A DNA stretch of 20,073 nt, from positions 3,833,368 through 3,853,440 of the forward strand of contig LSYV01000005.1 of NCBI GenBank assembly GCA_001584585.1, in the 5' to 3' direction. A program made the position numbers and the translations under genes. The notes under the pieces are model-generated. The model saw only the letters and a program-made list of their open reading frames with translations. It had not been told where the DNA came from and ran no database searches. The DNA is from Gonium pectorale (Eukaryota > Chlorophyta > Chlorophyceae > Chlamydomonadales > Volvocaceae). Each line of letters begins with the position of its first letter. Positions within the stretch are counted from its first letter, which is position 1. Shown here one piece after another: positions 9,061 through 18,718 of this stretch.

Positions 9061-11914
9061 ATGGCGGCGGCGGGGGGCGAGCTGCCACACGGGGAGGAAG
9101 GGCAACACGAAGCGCCGGCCAGCATGCGTGAAGGGGCCTCGTGGGATAACGTGAGCGACGGCGAGGGAGATCCAGAGCAGGAGCGGAGGCTGGCGGCGGA
9201 GCAGGAGGCGGAGGGTTTGGACGAGGAGTTGGAAGACACGGGACCCAAGGACTGGCAGCGGTTCTACATGGGATACCACCAGGTGCGGCAGCTCCTCAAA
9301 AATACCGACTACGGTCTTGTGGGGCAGAAGTGTGGTGCTAGCTGCTTGCCGTGGCCACTGCTCGCATAGGAGAAAGGACTGGGTGTTGGGGCCTCCCGCA
9401 ACGCGGATGGCAAGGGGCAGGGAGCATTCAGCACCTCATTGTAACAGCGTGGAGGCCTCACTCCTGGCCGTTGACTTGCAAGGTCTGCGTTGCCGTGTGC
9501 CATGAGGGTGGCTGCGGGACGCGCTCAAAGGCGTGCTGCGGGTGTGGCGCCATGCCCGCGCCGTCGGCCCCTGAGGCCCTACACCACCGTCCCCACCTCC
9601 CGCGTCACCCGGCCGCAGCGGTTCGTGGACGCGTGCGTGCTGGAGCTACGAGGCGGCCGCACCGTTGTGCGGCTAGCGCAGGCTCCCAGCGCCAAGTGTA
9701 CCGCCAGGAAGGGCACCGGCAGCAGCGGGGCTGGCGGCAAGGGCGGCAAGGGCGGCAAGGGCGCAGGGCGACTGGAGCTGGATAAGGCCTCGGACCCCGC
9801 ACTCACAGGTCGGCCATGGCTCGTCGTCGGGGCCCAACGGTCAGCCTGCCCGCATGTTTGGTTGCTGTGCGGGCTCCATACACGAAGCACAGCGGTGCAC
9901 ACGGTGTTCGGGGGTTTCGTGGCCTGAACCCGACACCTGACACCGAGCGGCTTCGTCCGACGGTGGCACGTCACGCCCCCTCCCCCCTTTGGCCCTGCCA
10001 CACGCCCTACAAGCCCCTCTCTACCCTGCATGGCAACCGTAAGGAGCCAATGCCGTCTCTACCCTGCTCGCATCCCCGCCCGCCCCGCCCGCCATTCACA
10101 CCTCCGCCAGAGCAGGCACCACGGTGTGGGACGGCGCAGTGGTGCTCTCGCACTATCTGACTGAGAGCGGCGCGCTGAGCCGGCCGCCCGAGCGGCCCTA
10201 CGCCTACAGCGGGGGCAGCCTGCCCACCGTCCTGGAGCTGGGGGCAGGTGCGAACACCGCCCTGTCCTGCGCCCTCGTGCGCGTCGTGCGTCGCGGGCGA
10301 AACCGGCCCCAGCTGCGGGGTGGGATTGGGGCCCCGTTGCTGGGCTGGGCTGGGCTGGGATGGGACGGGCTGGATGAGGCAAGGGTGTGAGCCGAGCCCA
10401 CGCCACTGTGCTCCATGGATCTGCTCATGTTACGGCTGCTCCAGCAGCGACACGGCTGTCCCTCACTGAGCCGCTATCGCCGCTAGACCTCTCCTGATAA
10501 TTTAACAACGGAGGACGGACAGACAGACGGAGGTAGGTATGCTGGCGGAGAGCAGGCATCACAGCTAGCAGGATGCGTACGTTTTACCTGGGCTGCGTCG
10601 GTGAATATACTCCCCCAACTTCATCGTGACTCAGCCACGGCACCCTGGGGCCCCCTCGCCCCTGGCTCGCCCGACATTTCGGAATGCCATATTCTCCTCC
10701 AGCCTCACGCCTTCTAAACCTCTGACCCCCACCCCCACCCCTGGCTCGCTGCCCCCAGGCACCGGCGCGGTGTCTCTGGCGCTTGCGGCCACCCGCTGCG
10801 CCGCCTCCGTGACCGTTACCGACCTGGCCGACCTGCTGCCCCACCTGCGGGTCAACGCCTCGGCCAACGCGGCGCTGCTGCCGCCCGGCCGGGTGCACCT
10901 GGCGCCTCTGCGCTGGGGACAGGAGGGCGAGGAGGACGTGCAGGTGGGTGGTGCGGCTGTGCGAGTGGGCCTCGCTGTCCCGTCGGCCAGCGGACACCAT
11001 CCCGTGTGTTCCTAGTCGCTGTGTGGCTTCGGGCCCGTCGCCTGTGCACCCCTGGCCATGGAGTCGTCTCCCGTCTCCGGCATAGCCTGCGCGGGAGGAG
11101 GGACGGGGCCGACGACGCTGCCCTGCGGGCGCGTTCCCGCACCGCGTATGGCAAGTCAGCGTCACGCGTTCCGACCCGTTTTCCCTCTTAGCCACCCACC
11201 CGTGCATGTGTACGTACATGCACGGGTGCGTACACATGCCGTACGTACGTACCCGGGAGTGCGAATGCGGCAACGGCTGACGCCCATCAACAATAGGCAG
11301 GACTGACCAAGCCCTGGCGGCGCGCATTGCGCCGCCAGGCGCTCCCCTCCACCTCCCAGCCTCCTGCAGCCTCAGCTTTGAGCCCATAACCCGTGGCAAA
11401 GGCTCCGCCCTTCTTCCGCCCGAGGGCCGCTTTTCCAACGTCTCTCAGGCCCCCCTCTGCCGCTACCGCCCCGCAGCGCCTCTCCCCTGTGCGGCCGCCG
11501 TTTGACGTCATCGTGGGCTCCGACCTTATCTACTACACATTTACACCCGCCACGCCGCACAGTGCGCTGCTGCTGTGGACGCTGCGCCGCCTGGCGGGCC
11601 CCCACACCACCGTCTTCCTCTCCCTCTCGCTGCACCACAACCCCGAGGAGGTGGAGTCGTTCCTGCAGCGGGCCGCGCCGTTCTTCCACGTCCTTCGGCT
11701 GCGGCGGTCCATTCCGGAGGAGTGGCGCGTGCCGGACGTGCTGGTGGTGCGGCTGACGCCGCGGCGGCAGCGTGGGCGGAGCCAGGAGGGGGAGGGCGAG
11801 GGGGCAGGAGGGGGGCAGGGGCAGGGGCAAGGGAAGGGAGAGGTGGAAGCGGATGGCGCGGGGCCTGTGGAGGAGGTCGACGGGGTGGAGGCGGTGGCGG
11901 AGGCGCAGGTGTAA
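9061..11914 (+). CDS. METTL21/Methyltransf_16-family protein lysine methyltransferase (five exons)
   Basis: Exons 9061-9318, 9619-9808, 10116-10247, 10759-10943 and 11477-11914 (TAA) join in phase (0,1,1,0) to encode 400 residues. ATG 9061 has an in-frame TGA shortly upstream. Residues 1-60 are acidic and probably disordered; DWQRFYMGYHQVRQLLKNTD follows. The seven-beta-strand methyltransferase core shows TTVWDGAVVLSHYL (151-164), motif I VLELGAGTGAVSLALA (G192-x-G194-x-G196, SAM binding), acidic post-I VTVTDL (D215) and the family signature FDVIVGSDLIYY (D271-Y275). The enzyme should move methyl groups from S-adenosylmethionine to lysine side chains of a cytosolic or nuclear protein; the substrate cannot be told from sequence. 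A Gly/Lys-rich loop lies near residues 120-140, and the last 50 residues form a Gly/Gln/Glu-rich tail. The exon 1 donor (CTT|GTGGGG) is the least certain junction. Confidence 0.85.
11197..11228. repeat. Inverted repeat in methyltransferase intron 4
   Basis: The arms CACCCGTGCATGT (11197-11209) and ACATGCACGGGTG (11216-11228) are perfect 13-bp complements around a six-base spacer. More alternating pyrimidine-purine sequence (GTACGTACGTAC) follows near 11241-11252. In RNA this would be a stable hairpin within intron 4 (10944-11476). Confidence 0.85.
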
Positions 11915-12865
11915 CGGTCGGGACAGGTGACGCCGGACCCAGCTTGGAAGCTGGCGAGAAGTGCAACGGTGCAGATGCCCGGGATACGCCGGGCAGTGCG
12001 TCTTTCCTGTTGCTGTGAGGCCTCTGGGAAATGTTGGAGTGATCCGGTGGCATCTACAAAGCGCCATGTCGGCCGTGGCTCCCGCTTTATTGGCAGGCTA
12101 CAAAGCCGTAGCTATTGGGCGATTTCAGCGTGCGCTGCCGCATGACCCTTGTGCGCATCAGGGCTGCTGGCGCCATGTGTAGATTGGGTTTCCAGGCCGT
12201 GGGTTGAAGCTCCTGCTCCTGCCGATGAGCCGGCACCCAGCGGTGGAGGCGCCCTGCGAGGTGCGGCCGCTCCTGTGTCGTGGGCGGCTTTGCGTGAGCA
12301 TGTACTCCATGCCGTTCCCGGCCAAACTGCGTCTGCGTCCCACTGCGTCTGCGTCCCTCCCACTTGGCGGCCAGGGGTGGGGCCGTCATGCCCAGCCTGC
12401 GCCGTGCGGCCCGCCTACAGTTACAGTTACAGTTACAATTACAGTTACAGGGTATGCCCCACCTGGTGGTGGGACCTTATGTGGTCACACGGTCCGCTTG
12501 GACCCATACCACCATGCAATCTTTAGCAGACCTATGACCGCCTACGACCGCCATCGCACTCGGCAGCGCCCAGAGGGGCACTCAAGGGGGGCGGACGGGC
12601 GGTAGATTGCGTGTTTCATCCCAGTCCCGCATAGCACGGACCGAGTGTCGCGCATGCCGGCTGTTGCGAGGCACCGCTGATCGCAGCGGCCGCAATAGCC
12701 TGCCAGCGCCTGGGAGGCAGTCGACCGACCCACGGACCTGCTCCTAGTATGCGACCAGCGGCAAACCTGGTGCCAAGGATATAGCTGAGCGATTAAACCG
12801 CAATCTTCCCGGCAATCTTCCCTCCCTGTTGTGGGTTCAACGGTTAGCATAAACCTCGGCCGAAA
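11915..12865. other. Intergenic: methyltransferase 3' UTR, hexamer repeat, ankyrin gene upstream region
   Basis: No supported gene lies here. The first few hundred bases should be 3' UTR of the methyltransferase gene. No TGTAA occurs on the plus strand here; one overlaps the stop codon itself (about 11910-11914). A TTACAG hexamer array is at 12416-12450. The remainder up to 12865 should hold the ankyrin gene's promoter and 5' UTR. A long minus-strand frame reaching into this area is a shadow of the ankyrin exon. Confidence 0.5.
12416..12450. repeat. (TTACAG)n hexanucleotide array
   Basis: About 5.8 tandem TTACAG units are present, with one changed base (TTACAA at 12433-12438). On the minus strand it reads CTGTAA repeated, so it carries five copies of the TGTAA poly(A) pentamer. 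It is not the algal telomere repeat (TTTTAGGG). Confidence 0.9.
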
Positions 12866-15301
12866 ATGGCCGAACGGATGGAGCCGTTTGCATACAAATG
12901 GCCATTCTGCACTCCCCAGTCCAATGCTTTGAACGTAACATACCTTGAAAGTCCTATCCACGGTTATCCCATGGACGCACCCACGAGCAGCGGGAGCGAC
13001 GACACCGTCAGCATCGAGAGCCGACCCCCCTCCCAACCAAGCTTCCTTCTCGCCTTGCCGTCTCACCTGCTGGAGGGCATCCTGGCCGACTGCGGTACGG
13101 GCGCGGCCGGAGCGTACACCTCGTGCAGCGCCCTCCGGGACGCCTGGGCCCGCGCCCTCGCGCAGCCGGAGTGCGCCGCGCGCTACCTGGCCGCACGCTA
13201 CGGCCCAGCCCGCGCCGCGGCGCACGTCTACAGCTGCAGCGGCTTCCTCAAGTTCGCGCTGCGCGGCACCCGCAGGGAAGGCCACGACGACGCAGTGGTG
13301 CGGCTGCTGAAGGCGCTTGAGAAGCTCGCGGCCGACGCACCGCCAGGTGCTGCGACGGCCGCGACGCCACCCGACGGTAGCAACGGCGTTGACGGGCCGG
13401 GTGGCTTGCTGGCCACCGCGGCCGCCGCCGGTCACATTAAGGTGCTCAGGAGGCTGCTCGGAGCTGCGTGCGGCGCTCAGGCCCTGACGCACGCGCTCAA
13501 GGCGGCGGCGGAGTGGGGCCAGCTGCCGGCGCTGATGGTGCTTCTGGAGCACTTGGGCTGTCCAATGAGGGATGGCGCTAGCCAGATGGGTCACATTGAC
13601 GCGTCAGGCGGCAGCGGAGACGGCGGCGGGGAAGGCGGCGGTGGCGACGGCGGCGGGACGGCGGTGGCGGTAGCCAGCCTGGATGGTGAGGGCTTCCGCG
13701 GCACCGAAGTTGGCGCCGTCGCAGGCGAGGCGGTGCTTCGCGCCGCCGCCAGTCGAGACCAGGTTGATGTACTGCGCGCGCTGCTGGGGGCTGGGGCCGA
13801 CCCGCGGGCCGGCGACAGCATCGCCCTGTGCGCAGCAGCCATCTGGTGAGAGCAAAGGGTGTGCAGGGGGGGGGCAAAGGGTGTGTAGGGGGGGGGCGGA
13901 AAGGTGTGTAGGGGGGGCGACGCACGCACTGACGCGCAGCGATATTTTGTGGAGACTAGTGGTGCCAGAAGGAATGCAGACGGGGCTTGCTATCACACGT
14001 GTGAGTCTGTGTCCTAGCTAGCCGTCTGGTCCAGGACACCCTTTGTGCAGCGCGTTTAACGAGGCAACCACAGCGAGCAGGACGAGTTCACCGGCGCTTG
14101 TCCGTGTTTCTCCCGCATTGGCGCATGTGTATCTTCATTGAGGCGGTGCTTCCGCATGATGTGGTGCCTGGCCGTTGCCTGCCTGCCTGGCCGTTGCCTG
14201 CCTGCCTGGCCGTTGCCTGCCTGCCTGGCCGTTGCCTGCCTGCCTGGCCGTTGCCTGCCCTGTGACTGTCTGCCTGCGTGTACGCACGCGCACTACAGGG
14301 GCAACGAGGAGTCGGTGGCGGTCCTCCTGGCCGCCGGTGCGGACCCCACCGCCCTGGACAGCGGCGCGCTCCGCAGCGCCGCGCGTTTCGGCCACCCGCG
14401 CGTCATCCAGCTCCTGCTGGCGGCGGGCGCCGACCCGCGGGTCAACGGTAGCGCTCCGCTGGCAATGGCCGTCATACGCGGCCACGGCGAGGCCGCGCGG
14501 GTGCTGCTGGGCGCGGGGGCCGACCCGAACAGCAGCGAGGGGTTCCTGCTGCCACTGGCGGCCATGCACGGCCACGTGGGGGTGGCGGCGGCGCTGCTGG
14601 AGGCGGGCGCCGACGCCGGCGCGCACCGGGGCGCCGCGCTGATGCTGGCTGCGATGCACGGCCGCGAGGAGACGGTGGACTTCTTGCTGGACTGGCACCG
14701 AGGGAGCGCCCGCGGGCGCCCCCGGCGTCGCCTCTTCCCGTCCTCCCCGCTGGTGTGGTTGCCGCCGTGGCTACGGCCGTCGCCTCGGCTGCTGCCGTCG
14801 TCGTTGATGACCGGGGACGAGGCGGCGGTGGCGGTGGCGGAAGTGGCGGCGCCGGAGGCGCCGGCTGGCTTCAAGCCGTGTCACCTGCACCTGGCGCTGG
14901 GGGCGGCGGCGCGATACGGTCACACCCGGATCGCGCACCAGCTGGCGGTCGCGGGCGGCTTCGTGGACTGGGGCTACATCCCGCCGCTGCGGCCGCTGCG
15001 GACGTTCTGCGAGTGGTGCGTGCGCATGTCCCCGCAGGTGGTCGTCACGGCGTGGGTCGTGGCGGCGCTGACCCGGGCGGCGGGGCTGGGCGGCTGGCGG
15101 CGCGGCGAGGGGAGCGGGGCGCCGACGCAGGCGCCAACGGCAGCGCAAACGGCGGTGCAGGACAGCCGGGGCTGTCGCGGGCCGTCCGGGGCGGGCGCGG
15201 GAGCGGGCACGAGGCCGCGGGTGTGGGATGCGGTGCAGGCGGCGGTGCTCGCAGGGTGTCTGTTGATCCGGGTGTGGCAGGTGCGCGACCTGATTGCTTG
15301 A
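12866..15301 (+). CDS. Ankyrin-repeat protein with F-box-like N-terminus (two exons)
   Basis: Exon 1 12866-13845 ends TG|GTGAGA and exon 2 14299-15301 (TGA) begins after CACTACAG; together they encode 660 residues. ATG 12866 follows an in-frame TAG at 12845-12847. An alternative start is Met36 at 12971. Residues 62-100 (LALPSHLLEGILAD, then SCSALRDAWARAL) resemble an F-box or F-box-like helix set but are too weak to be sure. Ankyrin-type units lie at roughly 180-232 (degenerate), then 286-459, with clear repeats such as VLRALLGAGADPRAGD, VAVLLAAGADPTALD, VIQLLLAAGADPRVNG, AARVLLGAGADPNSSE and VAAALLEAGADAGAHR. A Gly/Asp-rich linker (about 246-265) separates the two sets. After residue 460 come a proline/arginine-rich stretch, another helical unit, and a hydrophobic C-terminal segment (VQAAVLAGCLLIRVW). 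Role: protein-protein interaction scaffold, possibly a ubiquitin-ligase adaptor if the F-box is real. Codon use is strongly GC-biased. Confidence 0.85.
13853..13919 (+). repeat. G-run tandem repeat in ankyrin intron (G-quadruplex candidate)
   Basis: Three imperfect copies of AAAGGGTGTGTAGGGGGGG with a 22-24-base period begin 8 nt after the 5' splice site. They contain runs of 9, 9 and 7 guanines plus shorter GGG tracts, all on the transcript-sense strand. This is enough to form a quadruplex in RNA or single-stranded DNA. Confidence 0.8.
14166..14258 (+). repeat. 19-bp tandem repeat in ankyrin intron
   Basis: About five copies of CTGGCCGTTGCCTGCCTGC with a strict 19-base period lie about 40 nt before the 3' splice site. 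The period is not a multiple of three, so a frame read through it rotates among CLAVACLPG, RCLPAWPLP and similar; this argues it is intronic. Near identity indicates recent expansion. Confidence 0.9.
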
Positions 15302-16062
15302 CGACACGGGACAACACGGAAGCATCGGGGAGGGGAGCGGGCGGGCCGTTTAAGGGGCTCTGTTCAGGTGCAGAGCGGCGCCACTACTACGGTCGTGCGG
15401 GTCGGCATGAGTCGGTTGGGTGGTTGCGCAGAGGACGGGGGCGCTTGGGACTGGCGGACGCCATGGCTGCGTTGGTGGTTGGCGGGTCTGTGCAGGTTTT
15501 ACTGTTCCAGTAGCAGAGATTGGCACTGACGGGTATCGGGTTGCCCTGTACCAACGTTGCTGGGAGCATTGTGCTTCGGAGTATGGAACGCGAAACTCGA
15601 CCGCACCGCTCACATATGCACTTGCACTCATGCCTGATGTAGTTGCCTTGCTCAGACAGCGTGGGGCAGGCTGCGTGCATTGCTGGTCCTCCTGATGATT
15701 TGTGAAGGGGTATCATGTGCAGTCCTCTAATCCCATAAAGCGGGGCGATTCGACACTGTTAGATTCATGTATGCGCAGTATGCCAGTACCGTACTGCTAG
15801 CGTTCCTGTCGGGACGTAATAGGTTCCGTGACGTAGTACGTTCCGAGGGTTCAGTTAGCCCATTGGGTTGTCCCGGGTTTGGCACGCCGTGTTGGTTGGT
15901 TAGTTAGCGTGCTTTGCATCTTCCCGTATCTGCTTCGCCGTGAGTCGGCTTTAGTATATCTTGGAGTCGTGTGCCGTCGTGACGCGCTTGGAACCGCTGC
16001 GGTAGCGCTGTCGAGATGATTGTGTGGAGGCCTTATGCCAGTTTTGGAGTGCGCTTAGGCCG

Positions 16063-16088
16063 CGGACCTGCGTGACGCCGCAGGTCCG
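16063..16088. repeat. Perfect hairpin between two convergent genes
   Basis: CGGACCTGCG (16063-16072) and CGCAGGTCCG (16079-16088) form a 10-bp GC-rich stem with a six-base loop (TGACGC). No U-run follows, so it is not a bacterial-type terminator. A function at the boundary of two convergent transcripts is conjecture. Confidence 0.8.
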
Positions 16089-16188
16089 GGCGAAACGTGG
16101 CAAGCTGGCAACAGGACAACAATCCCGTCACAGAACAGCGGGGCGAGGATCCAATCAAACCTGAGGTCCAAATACTGCTCAATACGTG

Positions 16189-16193
16189 TTACA
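16189..16193 (-). terminator. TGTAA polyadenylation signal of the nuclease-like gene
   Basis: TTACA on the plus strand, read TGTAA on the minus strand, lies 150 nt past the predicted TGA stop at 16343. Spacing and motif match volvocine 3' ends and independently support the strand and end of this gene. Confidence 0.6.
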
Positions 16194-16342
16194 GAATACC
16201 AATGGCCAGGGTCCGGAAAGCCTGGGCGGCCAATCAACCGTATCACTGCACGTAGTATATCACGACATGCCTACCCTGAGAGCCCAGCAAGGCAGCCCCA
16301 AAAACCCAGATGCCACTGCCTGGAAAGCAAGGACTCAAAAGT

Positions 16343-18718
16343 TCATACGCATGGCATGCTGCTGGCGGCTTCTACAGGAGTGGCCGATCTGACGAGGGCT
16401 TCCAGATGGCCCTCAGCACCGAAGGTGTAAACGGTGGTGGCTATGGACACCCGTTTGTCGCCGGTGATCGCCGCGTCCCACGGTTTGGCGAAATCAGCGG
16501 TCAGCTTGTTCAGCGACTCGCTGTCACGGGCACCACACACTGCAGCCTCGACCTTGAACTGTGCAACTGGCGAGGTTAGCCGGTAGGCATACGTGAGGAC
16601 CTTCAAGGCAGTCTCCAGCTGCTGCTTCGCCGCCAAGGCCTCTGCATCCGGTGTAGATGGGAACGGGAGAGGTGTGTGGCGGCCTACGAAAAACACGTGT
16701 AAATTGCAATGGCGTTATGGCATGGGACACGCATTTAATCCCTTTTGTAGGAGCTACACTGCACACCTGCCCCTGCCTGGGGGCTATTTCCCAGTCAGAC
16801 ATATCCTCTGGAAGGAAGTACGCCTTCCTATCTTCTCAGGGGCGTGCCTATCTTGGAACCCGCCACATTGCCTCAACCTGAAGGGCCGCAGGAGTATGAA
16901 GGGGCAGACAGTTTCAGGCACTCCAGTTAGGGCGCCCTGGGCTAACTACTCTGTAACCCAGGCCCCAGATCACCCGTGGAAGTGGCCCCTGGACTTAATA
17001 TGACAAAACCGCCCAGGGACGGATCTACTTCAATGGCCTTACTGTACCAAGACTGCCCTGGTGAAGGCCCTTCCGTGGTCTCGTGGCCACGGAACCACCA
17101 AAGCTGCACTGTGACCTACCGCTTAGGCTAGCCTTGATCTCAACCAGCCGGAGTACGGAAGTGCCGCCCACTTCAGTCAGGTCTGCTACGTCCAGCTCCA
17201 GCACTGACTGCAAGCTGCCCGTTGCCATGACAAACAGCGAGGGGATCACCAGGTCATCAGGCAATACACTGCTGCTGCTGGGCGCCTGGTCGGTGCTCCA
17301 TTTGAGGAGGTTGATAGCAGCGTTCCAACGAGGACCTGCATCTTCTCCAAGCACTCCATGTTTGGTGAGGTGTTCCTTCGCCGCCTGCACCAGCTTGAGG
17401 CCCTCCGAACGTGAAACGTCCTCGGTCTACATGGGTAAAAATGTATCATGTGTTGCAACGGGCTTGATGAGGGTCAGACGAGTAGCAAGGGGGTAAGCGA
17501 GATGGCATGCTTGATAGCCAGCAGGCGGTTGGAGTTAACGTCGTGCGTGCGTGTCAGGTTTCTGCCCACAACGTCCTTTGCTTGATTGCTTACGTTCAGG
17601 CGTTGCAGCAACAATGACGTGTCGTCAAGGATGTCCTTGGTTTTGGCGCTGAGGGCAATCGCTGCACGCTGAGACTCGACCTCCTTGCGCACAGCGCGCA
17701 ACAGATTCTTGGCCAGAGCGCCGGGGTCCTGCATGTACCAGCAGGCAAGCACATGGTGGGTTTCACAACAGCACTCAAGCGGTCGGCACTTATCGCCACT
17801 GTATGTACAGGATGAAAGCGAGCTACTTCAGTAATGTACAAAAGCATGCCACACAGCGTAGTCTCTTGTGTGCCGGCAGCCTAGTCACATCACATCTCAG
17901 CTCGGGGATTCTAACTTATGCCTGTGAGCAAGAAGTGTATGTGCTGGTCGCTTAGATATGCAGCGGTGGCAGCTTCAAGCAGCCAGCATGCACTCTGCAA
18001 CCCTGCTGTGCAGCGACCGCCGGTATGTTGCTTGCGCGCTTGACGAAAAAACCGAGCGACTTGACATCCCTAGCCTACTAGCTGAAGGTATCTGTGAATC
18101 TTGCACACCTGCTTCAGCGCGATCGACACCGCGAGGCTTGTGCCGGGGCCCATAAAGCTGTCGAGGTCTGCGCCAGATTTCAGGTTGTGGCGCTTGCACC
18201 CCTTCAATTCTTCAGGCATGTTTTGTCGAACGAGGACCTCCACGATGGCCCCGAAGCTGTGAGCCAAACTGGCCTGCATATGCAGATTAGCAGGTCAGCT
18301 GGCGTTCTATATACGACCCTTGGCGTACACGCACCTGTGCGGACTGCAGGTCCTTGAAGCTGGCCGCGAGGCTTGCGGTGTCGCGACCCATGGCCCCCAT
18401 GGCCCCGCGGAGCTCGTCGACGCTCGACGAAAGGCGGTTGATGCTCTGCAGACACACTGTGGAGAGCTCTTAGTTTGTGGCTGCATAGCCAAGCTGCACA
18501 GCCAACCTGTGCTCACGTACCGAGACGCTGAAGATAACGACCCCCGAGAGAGCGATGAGGGCGCCGACAGTGAGAGCTGTCCCTGCTGACAGGGCTCGCA
18601 CCGGCGGGCACAGCGTGCGCCCATTCGTGCGCTTCAGCGCCGTGGCAGGAGCACGCCGAGGAGCGGCCCCCCGGTGTGGCCAGGCACTTCTACAAGGGGT
18701 GGCTGCCCTAGCGAGCAT
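16343..18718 (-). CDS. Membrane-anchored coiled-coil protein with putative PD-(D/E)XK nuclease-like core (six exons)
   Basis: Minus-strand exons: 18718-18521, 18445-18335, 18273-18109, 17728-17594, 17426-17120 and 16641-16343 (TGA). Phases agree (0,0,0,0,1), giving 404 residues. ATG 18718 has an in-frame TGA nine bases upstream. Residues 1-42 are Arg/Ala/Pro-rich with no acidic residues, like an organelle-targeting peptide. Residues about 45-64 (SAGTALTVGALIALSGVVIF) form a membrane span. Residues 67-103 (SINRLSSSVDELRGAMGAMG onward) are coiled-coil-like, as are about 165-200 and 211-225. Candidate nuclease elements are helix FGAIVEVLVRQ (E115), strand VLELDVADL (E280/D282), strand RLVEIKASL (E299-x-K301) and helix ALAAKQQLETALK (Q312/Q313). 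This D-x(n)-ExK-Q pattern is typical of PD-(D/E)XK folds and of prokaryotic coiled-coil proteins of the DUF3782 sort. The nuclease assignment is inference, not proof. Codon use is visibly less GC-biased (GAA, TTG, CTA, AAT, CAA) than in the neighbouring ankyrin gene. Confidence 0.7.

Larger units (their letters stand above)
15302..16342. other. Convergent 3' UTRs of the ankyrin (+) and nuclease-like (-) genes
   Basis: No conserved ORF is visible on either strand. The plus strand is T/G-rich from about 15480 to 16030 (for example GTTGGTTGGTTAGTTAGCG near 15890), as expected for a 3' UTR of the ankyrin gene. I found no TGTAA on the plus strand before the next gene, so its polyadenylation site is not located. 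A 10-bp hairpin lies at 16063-16088, near where the two UTRs would meet. Confidence 0.5.

Noticed and set aside
10584..11438. 284-codon minus-strand frame
   Set aside because: Antisense to methyltransferase exon 4, which carries the SAM-binding motif; low complexity and no motif of its own.
12416..12450. Telomere-like repeat
   Set aside because: The unit TTACAG is not the green-algal TTTTAGGG or plant TTTAGGG repeat, and the array is only 35 bases long.
12542..13594. Long (350-codon) minus-strand open frame
   Set aside because: It lies opposite ankyrin exon 1, has no recognisable motif, is Arg/Gln/Gly-rich as expected of an antisense shadow in GC-rich DNA, and crosses the probable ankyrin promoter.
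14138..14298. Cys/Leu/Pro-rich N-terminus preceding the ankyrin repeats in the open frame
   Set aside because: It is produced by a 19-bp tandem repeat and ends in a clean CACTACAG acceptor whose phase fits exon 1, so it is intronic.
15540..16040. LTR or retroelement remnant in the T/G-rich stretch
   Set aside because: No paired terminal repeat, primer-binding site or reverse-transcriptase motif was found; the composition fits a 3' UTR.
16063..16088. Bacterial rho-independent terminator
   Set aside because: No U-tract follows the stem and the genome is clearly eukaryotic.
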